A stretch of 64,000 bases of DNA, from NCBI RefSeq assembly GCF_014696715.1, contig NZ_JACJQO010000011.1, forward strand, positions 1 to 64,000, written 5' to 3'. Position 1 is the first letter of the stretch, and each line of letters opens with the position of its first letter. Origin of the DNA: Pseudanabaena sp. FACHB-2040. GTDB taxonomy: Bacteria > Cyanobacteriota > Cyanobacteriia > Phormidesmidales > Phormidesmidaceae. The translations under genes and the position numbers were made by a program. The notes under the pieces are model-generated. The model ran no database searches. It saw nothing but the letters and a program-made list of their open reading frames with translations, and had not been told where the DNA came from. Shown piece by piece: positions 52,854-61,580 of this stretch.

Positions 52854-54584
52854 TCAATAATGCGTGCCCACCTTGCGGTGGTGGACGGCGGTAAAGCCTT
52901 CAACCTTCGATACGCGCCCAGTCTGCACGGTGGCGTAAATAATCCAGTGGTCGCTGCACTCCATTCGCTGGGTCACGGTGCACTCCAGATAGGCCAGTGC
53001 CTCAGCCAAGATCGGGCAGCCATTATCGGCAGGATAGGTCTTGATCCCAGCAAAGCGATCGGCTCCGGGTGCAAAGCGCTTTAGGAAGTGCTTCATCAGA
53101 GGCTGGTAGCGGTCTTCCTCCAGGATGTTGAGGACAAAAGTGTCGTCTATCTGCAGAAACGAGGTGATCGCCCGGTCTTTGGCTACAGCGATCGCAACCC
53201 CCAGCGGCGCTAAGCTCGCCTGTGTCACCCAGGAAGCCAGCATGGCGCTAGCAACATTGCCCCGCTGTACGGTGAGCAGGTACAGGCCGCTGCTGATGCG
53301 GCCTAGCGCTCGCTCTAGCTGGCCGTCGATGGCCTTGATCTGGCGCACAGTGCGATCGCGGGTCAGCCACTGCCCCAGATCGGTGCCCGCTTCCTGGCAC
53401 AGCTGATCGAGAGCGGCTTCGGGGGCTGTCTTGACCAGGATCGGGGTAAAGGCCTCCATTAGCCCAATTTCTTGAAAGCGGTTGCGCAGCGGGAAGATGG
53501 GCTCATCTTCGCCCCCTCCAGTTTCGAACAGGCCTATGCTCTGTTTGGCATGGGCAGCGGCCAGCGCCGTTTGCAGTAGGGTTTGGCTGGTGGTGTCAGA
53601 CTGGGGCGGCATGCCGATCACTAGCCCCGCAGCGTTGCCAACCAGTTCCCGCAGGCCGTGCAGGTCGATCTCTCGCAGGTCGGCCAGTTCGACATCGACC
53701 CCGGTTTTGAAGATGCCATTTGCGATCGCATTGGCTAGATAAGTACTGTAGCCATAGCTGCCCACGTAGATCACGGCCACCAGCGGCGTTTCGATTGCTT
53801 TTGCCTGACTCCACTGGCGGTAGTTCCCCGTCCAGTGGTCGATGTGATGGTGTAGCAGCGGGCCGTGCCCAGTGGCAATGGTGCCGATCTCCAGGCCCTC
53901 CATCCGTTTCAGGGCTCCCAGCACCGAGCGGGCGTTTGGCCCCATTAGACAGTCGTAGTAGTACTTAAAATCTCGCTCCAACAGATCCGGCTCTTCGTCC
54001 AGCAAGTGATCGTCACAGTAGTGCATGCCAAAAGCATCACAGGTGTAGAGAATGCGGGTCTGCAGATCGTAGGTGAAGATCGTGTCCGGCCAGTGCAGAT
54101 TAGGCGCTGAGAAAAACTGGAGGATGTGCCCCTGGCCCAGATCTAGCGTGTCGCCACTCTTCACAATGCGCGACTGAAAGGGCTGATGCACCATATTCTC
54201 TAAAAACTGAATCGCCACCTTTGACCCCACAACAGTGACCTGGGGGGCCAGCTGCAAAATGTCGGCGACCAAGCCGCTGTGATCAGGCTCCGTGTGACTA
54301 ACAATCAGGTAGTCCAGCCGGGCCAGCGTTAGCTCGTCCTGCAGCAGATTCAGGTAGAGATCGCGGAATTTACTGTGGGAGGTATCGACCAGCGCCGTCT
54401 GCTGGCCCTCAATCAAAAAAGAGTTGTACGTCGTGCCGTTATTCAGCGCAAACTCAATATCAAATCGGGACCGATCCCAGTCAAGACAGCGGATGGCGGT
54501 CGTATCTTGGCCAATCTGCGCAACCTGCAGAGTCAGGTGAGACTGCGGCTGTGAGCTTTGGGTTTGATGGGTAAGCGCAACCAT
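52854..54584 (-). CDS. flv4: Flavodiiron protein Flv4
   Basis: First gene of the flv4-2 operon. Metallo-beta-lactamase-like domain with intact iron ligands: SHTEPDHSGLVADI (HxExDH), APNLHWPDTIFTYD, CDAFGMHYCDDHL and ATGHGPLLHHHID. Flavodoxin domain: VAVIYVGSYGYSTYLANAIA. C-terminal NAD(P)H:flavin reductase domain: VQRGNVASAMLASWVTQASL and TFVLNILEEDRYQPLMKHFL. 576 aa. Canonical ligands here and non-canonical ones in the downstream flavoprotein match the Flv4/Flv2 division. A LysR-type box lies 270 bases upstream. Confidence 0.92.
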   Translation of the reverse strand: MVALTHQTQSSQPQSHLTLQVAQIGQDTTAIRCLDWDRSRFDIEFALNNGTTYNSFLIEGQQTALVDTSHSKFRDLYLNLLQDELTLARLDYLIVSHTEPDHSGLVADILQLAPQVTVVGSKVAIQFLENMVHQPFQSRIVKSGDTLDLGQGHILQFFSAPNLHWPDTIFTYDLQTRILYTCDAFGMHYCDDHLLDEEPDLLERDFKYYYDCLMGPNARSVLGALKRMEGLEIGTIATGHGPLLHHHIDHWTGNYRQWSQAKAIETPLVAVIYVGSYGYSTYLANAIANGIFKTGVDVELADLREIDLHGLRELVGNAAGLVIGMPPQSDTTSQTLLQTALAAAHAKQSIGLFETGGGEDEPIFPLRNRFQEIGLMEAFTPILVKTAPEAALDQLCQEAGTDLGQWLTRDRTVRQIKAIDGQLERALGRISSGLYLLTVQRGNVASAMLASWVTQASLAPLGVAIAVAKDRAITSFLQIDDTFVLNILEEDRYQPLMKHFLKRFAPGADRFAGIKTYPADNGCPILAEALAYLECTVTQRMECSDHWIIYATVQTGRVSKVEGFTAVHHRKVGTHY

Positions 54585-54854
54585 TAGATGTCCTCAAAGC
54601 GAGTTGGTAATCGAGCTGCTAGACCAAACGGCTTCCCCAACACCAAAACTGAGTTCTGGCGTTTGCAGCGGAGTGAGGTGACTTAAAGCAGGTAACGTCC
54701 ATCGCAACTGAGAAAATCACCTGTCCTGAAAACGTGCAGCCTCCAGAACAGGGTGATTAGTTGCGAGAAGGAGGAAGGGAGAAAACCAGAAACACAAACA
54801 GCACTACCCATAGAAAGGAGTAAATGCGCCTTGCGTTTCTGCATGACTACACTC

Positions 54855-54879
54855 TATTCATAAAATCGCAAAATGAATA
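54855..54879. promoter_or_regulatory. LysR-type T-N11-A box upstream of flv4
   Basis: TATTCAT-AAAATCGCAAA-ATGAATA: two 7-base arms that are exact reverse complements, with 11 bases between the last T of the left arm and the first A of the right. This is the classical LysR-family operator layout (T-N11-A). In Synechocystis the flv4-2 operon is controlled by the LysR-type low-carbon regulator NdhR/CcmR, so this is a natural candidate site. Confidence 0.6.
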
Positions 54880-54956
54880 GGGGTAAACAATATAAGCTTG
54901 TTTTATGTTTGATTGGAAATGCTTAAGTCAGGCAGGCTTATGCGGGGTACCAATAA

Positions 54957-54990
54957 GGATGGGCAAAGGGCGATCGCCCTTTGCCCATCC
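54957..54990. repeat. 34-bp perfect palindrome centred on a HIP1 site
   Basis: The left half starts GGATGGGCAAAGGGCGA and the right half is its exact reverse complement. The centre is GCGATCGC (HIP1). Such a sequence can extrude as a cruciform or fold as a long hairpin in RNA. Located about 90 bases past the selO stop. Confidence 0.9.
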
Positions 54991-55079
54991 TCCAAAATTC
55001 CCACTATTTAAGCGTAGACGTGCCAATAGGGTGAGTACCGCCCACAGCCTTAATTCAGTGCCATTCAGGATGGGGGTAC

Positions 55080-56543
55080 TTACGCTTGGATAAACGGATT
55101 TTGTACACGCTGAACCAGGTCATAAAACGGTTGCCAGTTATCTTCAACCGTAATCGGTTCCCAAACAGCTTCGATTTCTGGCCGCAGCAGCACAGTTTCT
55201 GGGTTGGTCTGCTGTAAGCATCGGGCTACCTCCGGCATTGCTTCCTGAGGTAGCTCATTAAGGCAGCGGTGGTAGATCTGCCGCCATTGTTCCAGCAGCT
55301 CTGCAGCTGCAGGGTCAGAGGCTTGCAGCGTGGTGCTAAAAATCTGGCTGAGATCTTGCCGCCACTGGGGTGAGAACTGATGCGTAAGGCCCGAGAAGAA
55401 GTCGTGGTAACCAATGTCCACGCCGTTAAACAGCTTTAGGGTTTGGGCCACTAGAGCCTCTGCCAGCACCCGGGAGAGCTGCTGGAAGCCCAGCTTCCTC
55501 AGCATGCGCTGCAGGTAGGCCGCAGCATAGCGATCGCGAAAATGACCTAGGGCTGTCTCCAGCTCCGCCTGCGGCATGACCAAGGCTAACGGCTTTTGCA
55601 GGGCCTGCAGGTTCCACTGGCAGATGCCGGGCTGGTTGGCGTAGCTGTAGCGCCCGCTGTAGTCAAAATAGGCCGCGGTAAACCGAGGATCGTACTTGTC
55701 CATGAAGGCGTAGGGGCCGTAGTCAAAGCTCTCCCCAGTAACCGACATATTGTCGGTATTGAGCACCGCATGGCAAAACCCAACCGACATCCACTGGGCC
55801 ACTAGCTCAGCCACCCGCTGCACCAGTTCATCATAGAAGCGGATAAACCGCTCCTGCGGGTCAGTAAAGAGCCGCACTGCCGGGTAATACACATCAATTA
55901 CGTGCTCCAGCAGCTTGCTAATCAGGTCGGGCCGCTGGTGGTACTCCAGCCGCTCAAAGGCGCCAAAGCGGATATGGGAGCGGCTGAAGCGCACCATCAC
56001 CGACGCACGGGTAGGAGAGGGTTCATCCCCTCGCCAAAGCGCATCTCCGGTTTCAATCAGGCTAAAGGTGCGCGAGGTTCGAACTCCTAACGCGTGCAGC
56101 GCTTCTGCCGCCAGCACCTCCCGCACGCCGCCTTTAAGCGTGAGCCGTCCGTCGCCGCCCCGCGAATAGGGGGTAGTCCCCGACCCTTTGGTGCCAAAGT
56201 CGTAGAGTTCTCCGTCTACCCCACGCACCTGCCCATACAAAAATCCCCGGCCATCGCCTAAAAAGGGGTTGTACTCGCCAAACTGATAACCGTGATAGCG
56301 CAGAGCTAGCAGCGGTTCGCGCCCCTCAAATTTGCCAAAGGCTTCAATGAAATGCTCATCGCTGACGGCCTCTGGGTCTAGCCCTAGCTGCTTGAGAATG
56401 TCGTCGTTGCGAAAGCGCAGGGTGTGTCGAGGAAAATCGGCAGCGCCGACAATATCGTAATAGTCATCACCCAACGATTCCAAGGCTGGGGCATACTCTA
56501 GGGCCAGCAGCGGATTGAAGGTCTGGGGGGCAGAGGCAGTCAT
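55080..56543 (-). CDS. selO: Protein adenylyltransferase SelO (YdiU family)
   Basis: A pseudokinase-fold enzyme that transfers AMP to proteins (established for E. coli and human SelO). Recognised blocks: [96 protein letters not shown] and [17 protein letters not shown] 56543 ([12 protein letters not shown]) is used; the frame is open another 79 codons without conserved character. 487 aa. As in other bacteria, no selenocysteine is expected. Surrounded by operonic singletons. Confidence 0.9.
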   Translation of the reverse strand: MTASAPQTFNPLLALEYAPALESLGDDYYDIVGAADFPRHTLRFRNDDILKQLGLDPEAVSDEHFIEAFGKFEGREPLLALRYHGYQFGEYNPFLGDGRGFLYGQVRGVDGELYDFGTKGSGTTPYSRGGDGRLTLKGGVREVLAAEALHALGVRTSRTFSLIETGDALWRGDEPSPTRASVMVRFSRSHIRFGAFERLEYHQRPDLISKLLEHVIDVYYPAVRLFTDPQERFIRFYDELVQRVAELVAQWMSVGFCHAVLNTDNMSVTGESFDYGPYAFMDKYDPRFTAAYFDYSGRYSYANQPGICQWNLQALQKPLALVMPQAELETALGHFRDRYAAAYLQRMLRKLGFQQLSRVLAEALVAQTLKLFNGVDIGYHDFFSGLTHQFSPQWRQDLSQIFSTTLQASDPAAAELLEQWRQIYHRCLNELPQEAMPEVARCLQQTNPETVLLRPEIEAVWEPITVEDNWQPFYDLVQRVQNPFIQA

Positions 56544-56819
56544 GACACAGACTTTAGCAACATAATACTTACTAAAGTATTTTAGTTCGGAAAGCCCACT
56601 GCGGGGACGCGGCAAAGACAGATCATCCCCATGAAAATGGCATGGCCTAATAGCCATGCCAGTAACTAACCCCCTTAGGTTTTGAAGTACTGATCCAGTT
56701 TTAAGATCAGCCGCGCTAAGCCTGGTTTCACGGGCTAAAGCTGAAAGGGAGAGGGAGTACCACTTTGCCTCCGAAGCCAATGACTTCCCAACATCCCCCT
56801 TGCCCGATTTTATGGAGCC

Positions 56820-57515
56820 CTAGCCTCGCTCAACAGAGCGGCGACTAGCCGCAGCACCCGCTGCGACGACAAGGATACCTAGCGCAGTCGCGGGTTCTGG
56901 AATGTCTTTGGGTGCTTCTGGGGTTGGTGACTTGGGCGCAACGCCACTGAGCTTAGTGCTGCCTCCCCGACTATTGCCAGTGCCAACGCTGGTGGCGCGA
57001 ATGCCCCAAGTCATGCCTTCGAAGTCAGCCATAGACAGGGCCTGCCCGTCTTTCCGGGTAAAGGTCCAGCTAGCGCTTTGATAGTCGTCTTTGCCGCCCT
57101 TGAGGCCGTCTTGACCAATTTCGATGCCGCCATCGCAGCCAGTTGAGCCGCAGGGGTTGAGGGTGGGCTCTCCTTCCAGTTTGACTTTACCGACTTCAGA
57201 AACGCTGTTAGCCGCAAATTTGAAGGTGCCTACACCAGCGCTGGTGTTGATTAGGCTGAGCTGAGGTAGGATAGCCTCGTTTTTAACGTTGAAAAAGACC
57301 CCTCGCAAATCGGCTAAGGCTAAGGTCTTATCGACCTCTACCTTGACATCGATATTGCCGCTTGACAGTTCATTGAGGGTGACCGATACCCGCGCATCGT
57401 TGCCCGTAAAGGGCGTGAGAGAAAAGGTTGCCGCCTGGGCTTGGGCCAAGAGGGATGTGCCAAAGGCCAGTCCGCAGGCCGCTAGGGTTGCTGATAATAA
57501 GGTTCTCACGTTCAT
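56820..57515 (-). CDS. PEP-CTERM sorting domain protein
   Basis: 231 aa from ATG 57515. Signal peptide (VRTLLSATLAACGLAFGTSL then AQAQA cleavage site). Mature part is beta-rich with ATFSLTPFTGNDARVSVTLN and a Cys pair (NPCGSTGCDGG). C-terminus DIPEPATALGILVVAAGAAA ends with arginines, a full PEP-CTERM anchor signal. The ORF starts ten residues further upstream but ATG 57515 gives the standard signal peptide. Function unknown; probable extracellular surface protein. Confidence 0.85.
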   Translation of the reverse strand: MNVRTLLSATLAACGLAFGTSLLAQAQAATFSLTPFTGNDARVSVTLNELSSGNIDVKVEVDKTLALADLRGVFFNVKNEAILPQLSLINTSAGVGTFKFAANSVSEVGKVKLEGEPTLNPCGSTGCDGGIEIGQDGLKGGKDDYQSASWTFTRKDGQALSMADFEGMTWGIRATSVGTGNSRGGSTKLSGVAPKSPTPEAPKDIPEPATALGILVVAAGAAASRRSVERG

Positions 57516-57704
57516 CTGGTTGGTGGAGAGTGACACAGCCACCAATGGAAGGCTACCGATACCGTTGAGTACTTAGATAGACGTATCCACTGATACTGCT
57601 AAGCTATCCATTCCCTACCGAGATCTGGCTCCAGGAACCTACGGAGTTAGCTGCTTAAGACGATGAAGATTGGATTTAGCAGCGGCAGCAGCGTCTCTGT
57701 GATT

Positions 57705-59993
57705 TCACTCGATTTCGCTGATGCGGCGCAGCTTGAGCACGTCAGTCATCTTGCGAATCTGATTAAAGGTTTGCTCCAGGTGGGCGTGGTCTCGAACATC
57801 TAGGCCCAAATCGATCTCGGCGGTTTGGCCGGGGAAGGTCTTGACCTGAGCTTTATGAACGTTGATCTGCAGGTCTGAAAGGTGGGAGAGAATATCTTTG
57901 AGCACACCAACCCGGTCGATCACCTCAATTCTGACGTGGACTGGGTAGGTCTGGCGGTTACCGTTTTGCTCCAGTGGGTTCCAGCTAACAGGGATGAGCC
58001 GGTCGCCAGGAATTTCTTCTAGATTGGGGCAGCCTTGTCGGTGGATGGAAATGCCCCGACTGCCCAAGCCCACGACTCCAATAATGGGCTCCCCCGGGAG
58101 GGGATTGCAGCAGCCCGCAACGTGGTGAAGCAACCCTTCAATGCCGAGGATAGGCGAGGCTGATGAGATGGGTTTGAGCTTGGGTCCGGTCGTAAGCATG
58201 CCGGTCAGCAGGCTTTCGGTGCCATGGGCAGCTTTACTGTGGTCGGTGGCGATGGGGGGCTGCTGCGCTTTGACAGCTTCTCGCAGGCGGTTGACGACCA
58301 GGTTTAGGGTGACTTCGCCGTAGCCCAGCCCGGCCAGCAGGTCTTCTACACTCTGGTAGTTACATCGTTCGGCGGCAGCTTGGGCAGGGGCTGATTTAAG
58401 CAGGGCTTCGAAGCCGTTTTTGCCCAGCTCTTTTTCTAACATGTCGCGGGCTCGGGCGATGTTTTCGTCGCGATGCGATCGCTTATACCACTGACGAATC
58501 CGGTTGCGGGCCCCAGCTGTGACTACAAAGTTGAGCCAGTCTAAACTAGGGTGGCCGTTTTTCTGGGTGAGGATTTCGACGATATCGCCGTTTTGCAGGG
58601 GTGTATCGAGGGTGACTAGGCGGCCATTGACTTTGGCTCCGGCGCAGTGGTTGCCTACCTCTGTGTGAATGCGGTAGGCAAAGTCTACCGAGGTGGCTCC
58701 TCTAGCTAAGGGAATGACGTCGCCATCGGGGGTAAAGACGTAGACATCTTCGTCAAAGAGGTTGCCTTTGACGTTCTCTAAGAATTCTTGAGCATCTTTG
58801 AGGTCTTTTTGCCACTCTAGGAGCTGCCGCAGCCAGGTAAATTTGTCATCGTCGGTGGTGACGCGGGCGTTGCTGGAGGTGCCGGTTTCCTTGTACTTCC
58901 AGTGGGCAGCAATTCCGTACTCAGCGACGTGGTGCATTTCCAGGGTACGGATTTGGACCTCAATGGGCTTGCCCTTGGTGCCGATGACGACGGTGTGCAG
59001 CGACTGGTAGCGGTTGGGCTTGGGTAGCCCGATGTAGTCTTTAAAGCGGCCTGGAATGGGGCGGAAGGCATCGTGGGCAATGGCCAGAGCGCGGTAGCAT
59101 TCTTCGTGGGTACCGACAATTAGACGCACTGCTGCAATGTCGTAAATCTCATGGAAGTCTTTCTTCTGCATCTCCATTTTGCGGTAGATGCTGTAGAGGT
59201 GTTTGGGGCGGCTGCTGACATCGCCTACCGTAATGTCTGCGCTCTCTAGCCGCTGCCGCAGGGTTTCGGCCACCTGCCTGAGCCGCGCTTCACGGTCGGC
59301 TCGTTTCTCAGAGACATACTCCTGCATTTTTCGGTAGGCTTCTGGCTCTAGGTACTTAAACGAGAGATCTTCTAGCTCCCATTTGAAGCGACCGATCCCC
59401 AGACGATTGGCTAGGGGCGCGAAAATTTCCATCGTCTCTAGCGCGATGCGGCGGCGCTTCTGGTCGTTCAAGTGCTCCAGCGTGCGCATGTTGTGGAGCC
59501 GATCTGCGAGCTTGACGACAATAACACGCACGTCTTGAGCCATTGCCAAAAACATGCGGCGGAAGTTTTCGGCCTGCCGTTCGGTCTTACTCTCGAAGTT
59601 GAACTTGGATAGTTTGGTGACTCCCTCGACTAGCCGCCGCACATCTTGGCCAAACTGGGCTTCGATTTCTTCGGAGGTAATGTCGGTGTCTTCAACCACA
59701 TCATGCAAGAACCCTGCAGCAATCATGGCGCTGTCGCCGCCTAGGTCTCGCAGCAGGTTTGCAACTTCGATGGGGTGGCAAATATAGGGCTCTCCAGAGG
59801 CCCGACGCTGCCCTTTGTGGAGCGAGTAGGCAAACTGAAAGGCTTTACAAACTAGCAGGTTGTTGGACTTTTCCTCAGGGCATTCGGCGGTATGGCCATC
59901 GCTGTCCTCCTGGTGGCTGAGCAGACAGGTCTCAAGCCAACGAGGCAGTTGACAGTCGGTGGGAAGCGTTGGAGAAACCGTTAGGTTCATCAT
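57705..59993 (-). CDS. rel: Bifunctional (p)ppGpp synthetase/hydrolase (Rel/SpoT)
   Basis: Makes and degrades the stringent-response alarmone. Domains in order: HD hydrolase (about 55-205; GFLHDVVEDTD, RLADRLHNMRTLEHL), synthetase (about 240-400; RFKDYIGLPKPNRYQSLHTV, EVQIRTLEMHHVAEYGIAAHW), TGS (about 420-480; DVYVFTPDGDVIPLARGATS), helical region and ACT (about 685-762; VRIEVIDRVGVLKDILSHLS). HD residues intact, and the RFKD motif is of the bifunctional type. 762 aa is full length. Start MMNLTVSPTL; two tandem ATG codons at the beginning. Confidence 0.95.
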   Translation of the reverse strand: MMNLTVSPTLPTDCQLPRWLETCLLSHQEDSDGHTAECPEEKSNNLLVCKAFQFAYSLHKGQRRASGEPYICHPIEVANLLRDLGGDSAMIAAGFLHDVVEDTDITSEEIEAQFGQDVRRLVEGVTKLSKFNFESKTERQAENFRRMFLAMAQDVRVIVVKLADRLHNMRTLEHLNDQKRRRIALETMEIFAPLANRLGIGRFKWELEDLSFKYLEPEAYRKMQEYVSEKRADREARLRQVAETLRQRLESADITVGDVSSRPKHLYSIYRKMEMQKKDFHEIYDIAAVRLIVGTHEECYRALAIAHDAFRPIPGRFKDYIGLPKPNRYQSLHTVVIGTKGKPIEVQIRTLEMHHVAEYGIAAHWKYKETGTSSNARVTTDDDKFTWLRQLLEWQKDLKDAQEFLENVKGNLFDEDVYVFTPDGDVIPLARGATSVDFAYRIHTEVGNHCAGAKVNGRLVTLDTPLQNGDIVEILTQKNGHPSLDWLNFVVTAGARNRIRQWYKRSHRDENIARARDMLEKELGKNGFEALLKSAPAQAAAERCNYQSVEDLLAGLGYGEVTLNLVVNRLREAVKAQQPPIATDHSKAAHGTESLLTGMLTTGPKLKPISSASPILGIEGLLHHVAGCCNPLPGEPIIGVVGLGSRGISIHRQGCPNLEEIPGDRLIPVSWNPLEQNGNRQTYPVHVRIEVIDRVGVLKDILSHLSDLQINVHKAQVKTFPGQTAEIDLGLDVRDHAHLEQTFNQIRKMTDVLKLRRISEIE

Positions 59994-60462
59994 ATAAGCC
60001 GAGCCTTTCAGGAAGATTTGGAGATCCAGGAGTTAAGGGAGGGGGAACAGGGATTCAAGTACTTTAGCTAAAGCAGTTAGGGAGAATCACAGCTCTGCTC
60101 AAGAATTAGTAAGACTTGAGCAAACAGTACACTCCTCAAGGATCGTTAGTATTTTTTGGGAAGTAGAGATTTTGGACAGCTACCCGTTAAGGGATACCTA
60201 TCCTAATGGATATTCCTTGTTCTAAAGCCGTTTTCTTAAGGGGGTGAGTCAGCAATTTCAAGGTGAGCTAACTGACGGAAAAAAGCGACTGGGGTGCTGC
60301 CTGGTCTAGAGCAAAAAACCAGACCAAAAATCTATTTAGTAAAACATCATAATCAAATGGGGGATGATTTGGCCGGATTATCGAGCAAATTTTTCTGTGT
60401 TTTCATGATGCTTGGGTAATTTTTCATCCTCCTTTAGGTAGAGCAGTTAACTTTTAGCTTCT
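59994..60462. other. Divergent intergenic region between rel and patD
   Basis: About 470 bases that should hold two divergent promoters. Contains TGGTCT...AGACCA around 60309-60333 as a short inverted repeat and AT-rich stretches near 60335-60415. No coding frame. Confidence 0.5.
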
Positions 60463-60831
60463 ATGGCTTCGTTTTCTACGACCGTTCCGGATTTTCAGAC
60501 GCAATTGGGCTGTTTGCTCTCAATAGTCTCGCAGGCTAATCCAGATTCGCTCTCCCTACAGCAGCATTTTCTGGCGGTGCAGGAGCAATTTCAGGGCCAA
60601 CTTAAAGGGAGCGAGGGCGATTTGGCAGAGCTAGCCCAGCCTATTTTGCTAGAAATGAGCCGCACTCTGCGCTTGCTGGGCATGGATATAGCGTTTTTAC
60701 AGACGGCTCGCCAGTCTGTGACGCTACAGCAGCGGCAAAAGCAGATGTGCGATCGCATTGCCCAACTCCAAAATTTCTGTCAGGGTCTTTTGAAGTTAGC
60801 GAGCGAATATAGCCCCGAGACTGAGGGTTAG
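60463..60831 (+). CDS. patD: PatD-like protein
   Basis: 122 aa, helical. The stretch RTLRLLGMDIAFLQTARQSV followed by TLQQRQKQMCDRIAQLQNFC matches PatD, described in Anabaena as a factor controlling heterocyst frequency. The family extends to cyanobacteria that do not make heterocysts, where the role is unknown; the sequence here does not decide whether this organism forms heterocysts. Followed after 22 bases by the zinc-ribbon gene. Confidence 0.75.
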   Translation: MASFSTTVPDFQTQLGCLLSIVSQANPDSLSLQQHFLAVQEQFQGQLKGSEGDLAELAQPILLEMSRTLRLLGMDIAFLQTARQSVTLQQRQKQMCDRIAQLQNFCQGLLKLASEYSPETEG

Positions 60832-60853
60832 CAGACTGCCCCGCAATGGTTTA

Positions 60854-61468
60854 ATGGGTAAACGATCCCGATTGCACGGCAGGAGGAAAGCTGAGTTGTC
60901 CCAGTGCCCTAAAGAAGGTGAGGTGACGCTGCAAGCGTGTCAGTTAAGCCTTGGACTAGCTGCAGAAGGCTGTCCAAGCTGTGGTGGAGCCTGGATTCCG
61001 CCGGAGCATTACGAAAAGTGGAAACAGCGTCAGATCGGTGCTGATGCGCCGCTACATGTTGCTGTTCTGCCGATGATGCTGAATGTGCCGTTTCAGGTTT
61101 CTCCGCTAGATAATCGAGCGGCTCTCTGCCCTGACTGCAAGCACTATATGGTGCGGGGCCGGGTCAATCTGAGCAGCAGTGCGTTTTATGTCGAGCGTTG
61201 CCCCAACTGTCAGGGCATCTGGTGCGACCAAGGCGAGTGGGAAATTCTGCAAAAGCTGAAGCTGGATGCTCACGTTGAGTACATCTTCTCAGGCGACTGG
61301 CGGGCTCAGGTAAGGGCCTTGGAGCAAGGGGAGCGGGAAAAGCTGGCTACCGTCGAAAAGCTAGGGCCTGATCTGGCTAAAAGAATTTTTGAGCTGGCTG
61401 ACCTGTTAGAGAATCATCCCAACGGCGATTTTGGGGTAGCCTATCTGATGCGTCGCTTTGAATCGTGA
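60854..61468 (+). CDS. Zinc-ribbon protein (zf-TFIIB type), unknown role
   Basis: 204 aa. Two zinc-ribbon knuckles: CPSCGGAWIPPEHYEKW with an upstream CPKEGEVTLQACQ, and CPDCKHYMV paired with CPNCQGIWCDQGEWEIL. The zf-TFIIB motif CPxCxGxWxDxxE is clear. The last 60 residues are helical, with GPDLAKRIFELADLLENHPN. Such proteins are found in many cyanobacteria and have no settled function. It starts 22 bases after patD, so co-transcription is likely. Confidence 0.78.
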   Translation: MGKRSRLHGRRKAELSQCPKEGEVTLQACQLSLGLAAEGCPSCGGAWIPPEHYEKWKQRQIGADAPLHVAVLPMMLNVPFQVSPLDNRAALCPDCKHYMVRGRVNLSSSAFYVERCPNCQGIWCDQGEWEILQKLKLDAHVEYIFSGDWRAQVRALEQGEREKLATVEKLGPDLAKRIFELADLLENHPNGDFGVAYLMRRFES

Positions 61469-61580
61469 TTCGGCCTGGGGGTGCTCTAGAGAGCGTGCTT
61501 TTAGAAGTGTGTATCTAAAGCGCCGTTGAAACAGTGCCGCAACGTCGATTCCTGTTTGCCCTCTTGGTTCTCCTCCCGTC

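Larger units (their letters stand above)
54585..55079. other. Upstream region of flv4: LysR-type box and a large palindrome
   Basis: About 495 bases between flv4 (leftward) and the selO stop. Contains the inverted repeat at 54855-54879, the 34-bp palindrome at 54957-54990 (both separate entries), and otherwise AT-rich sequence around 54840-54910 suited to a promoter. No coding frame. Confidence 0.55.
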
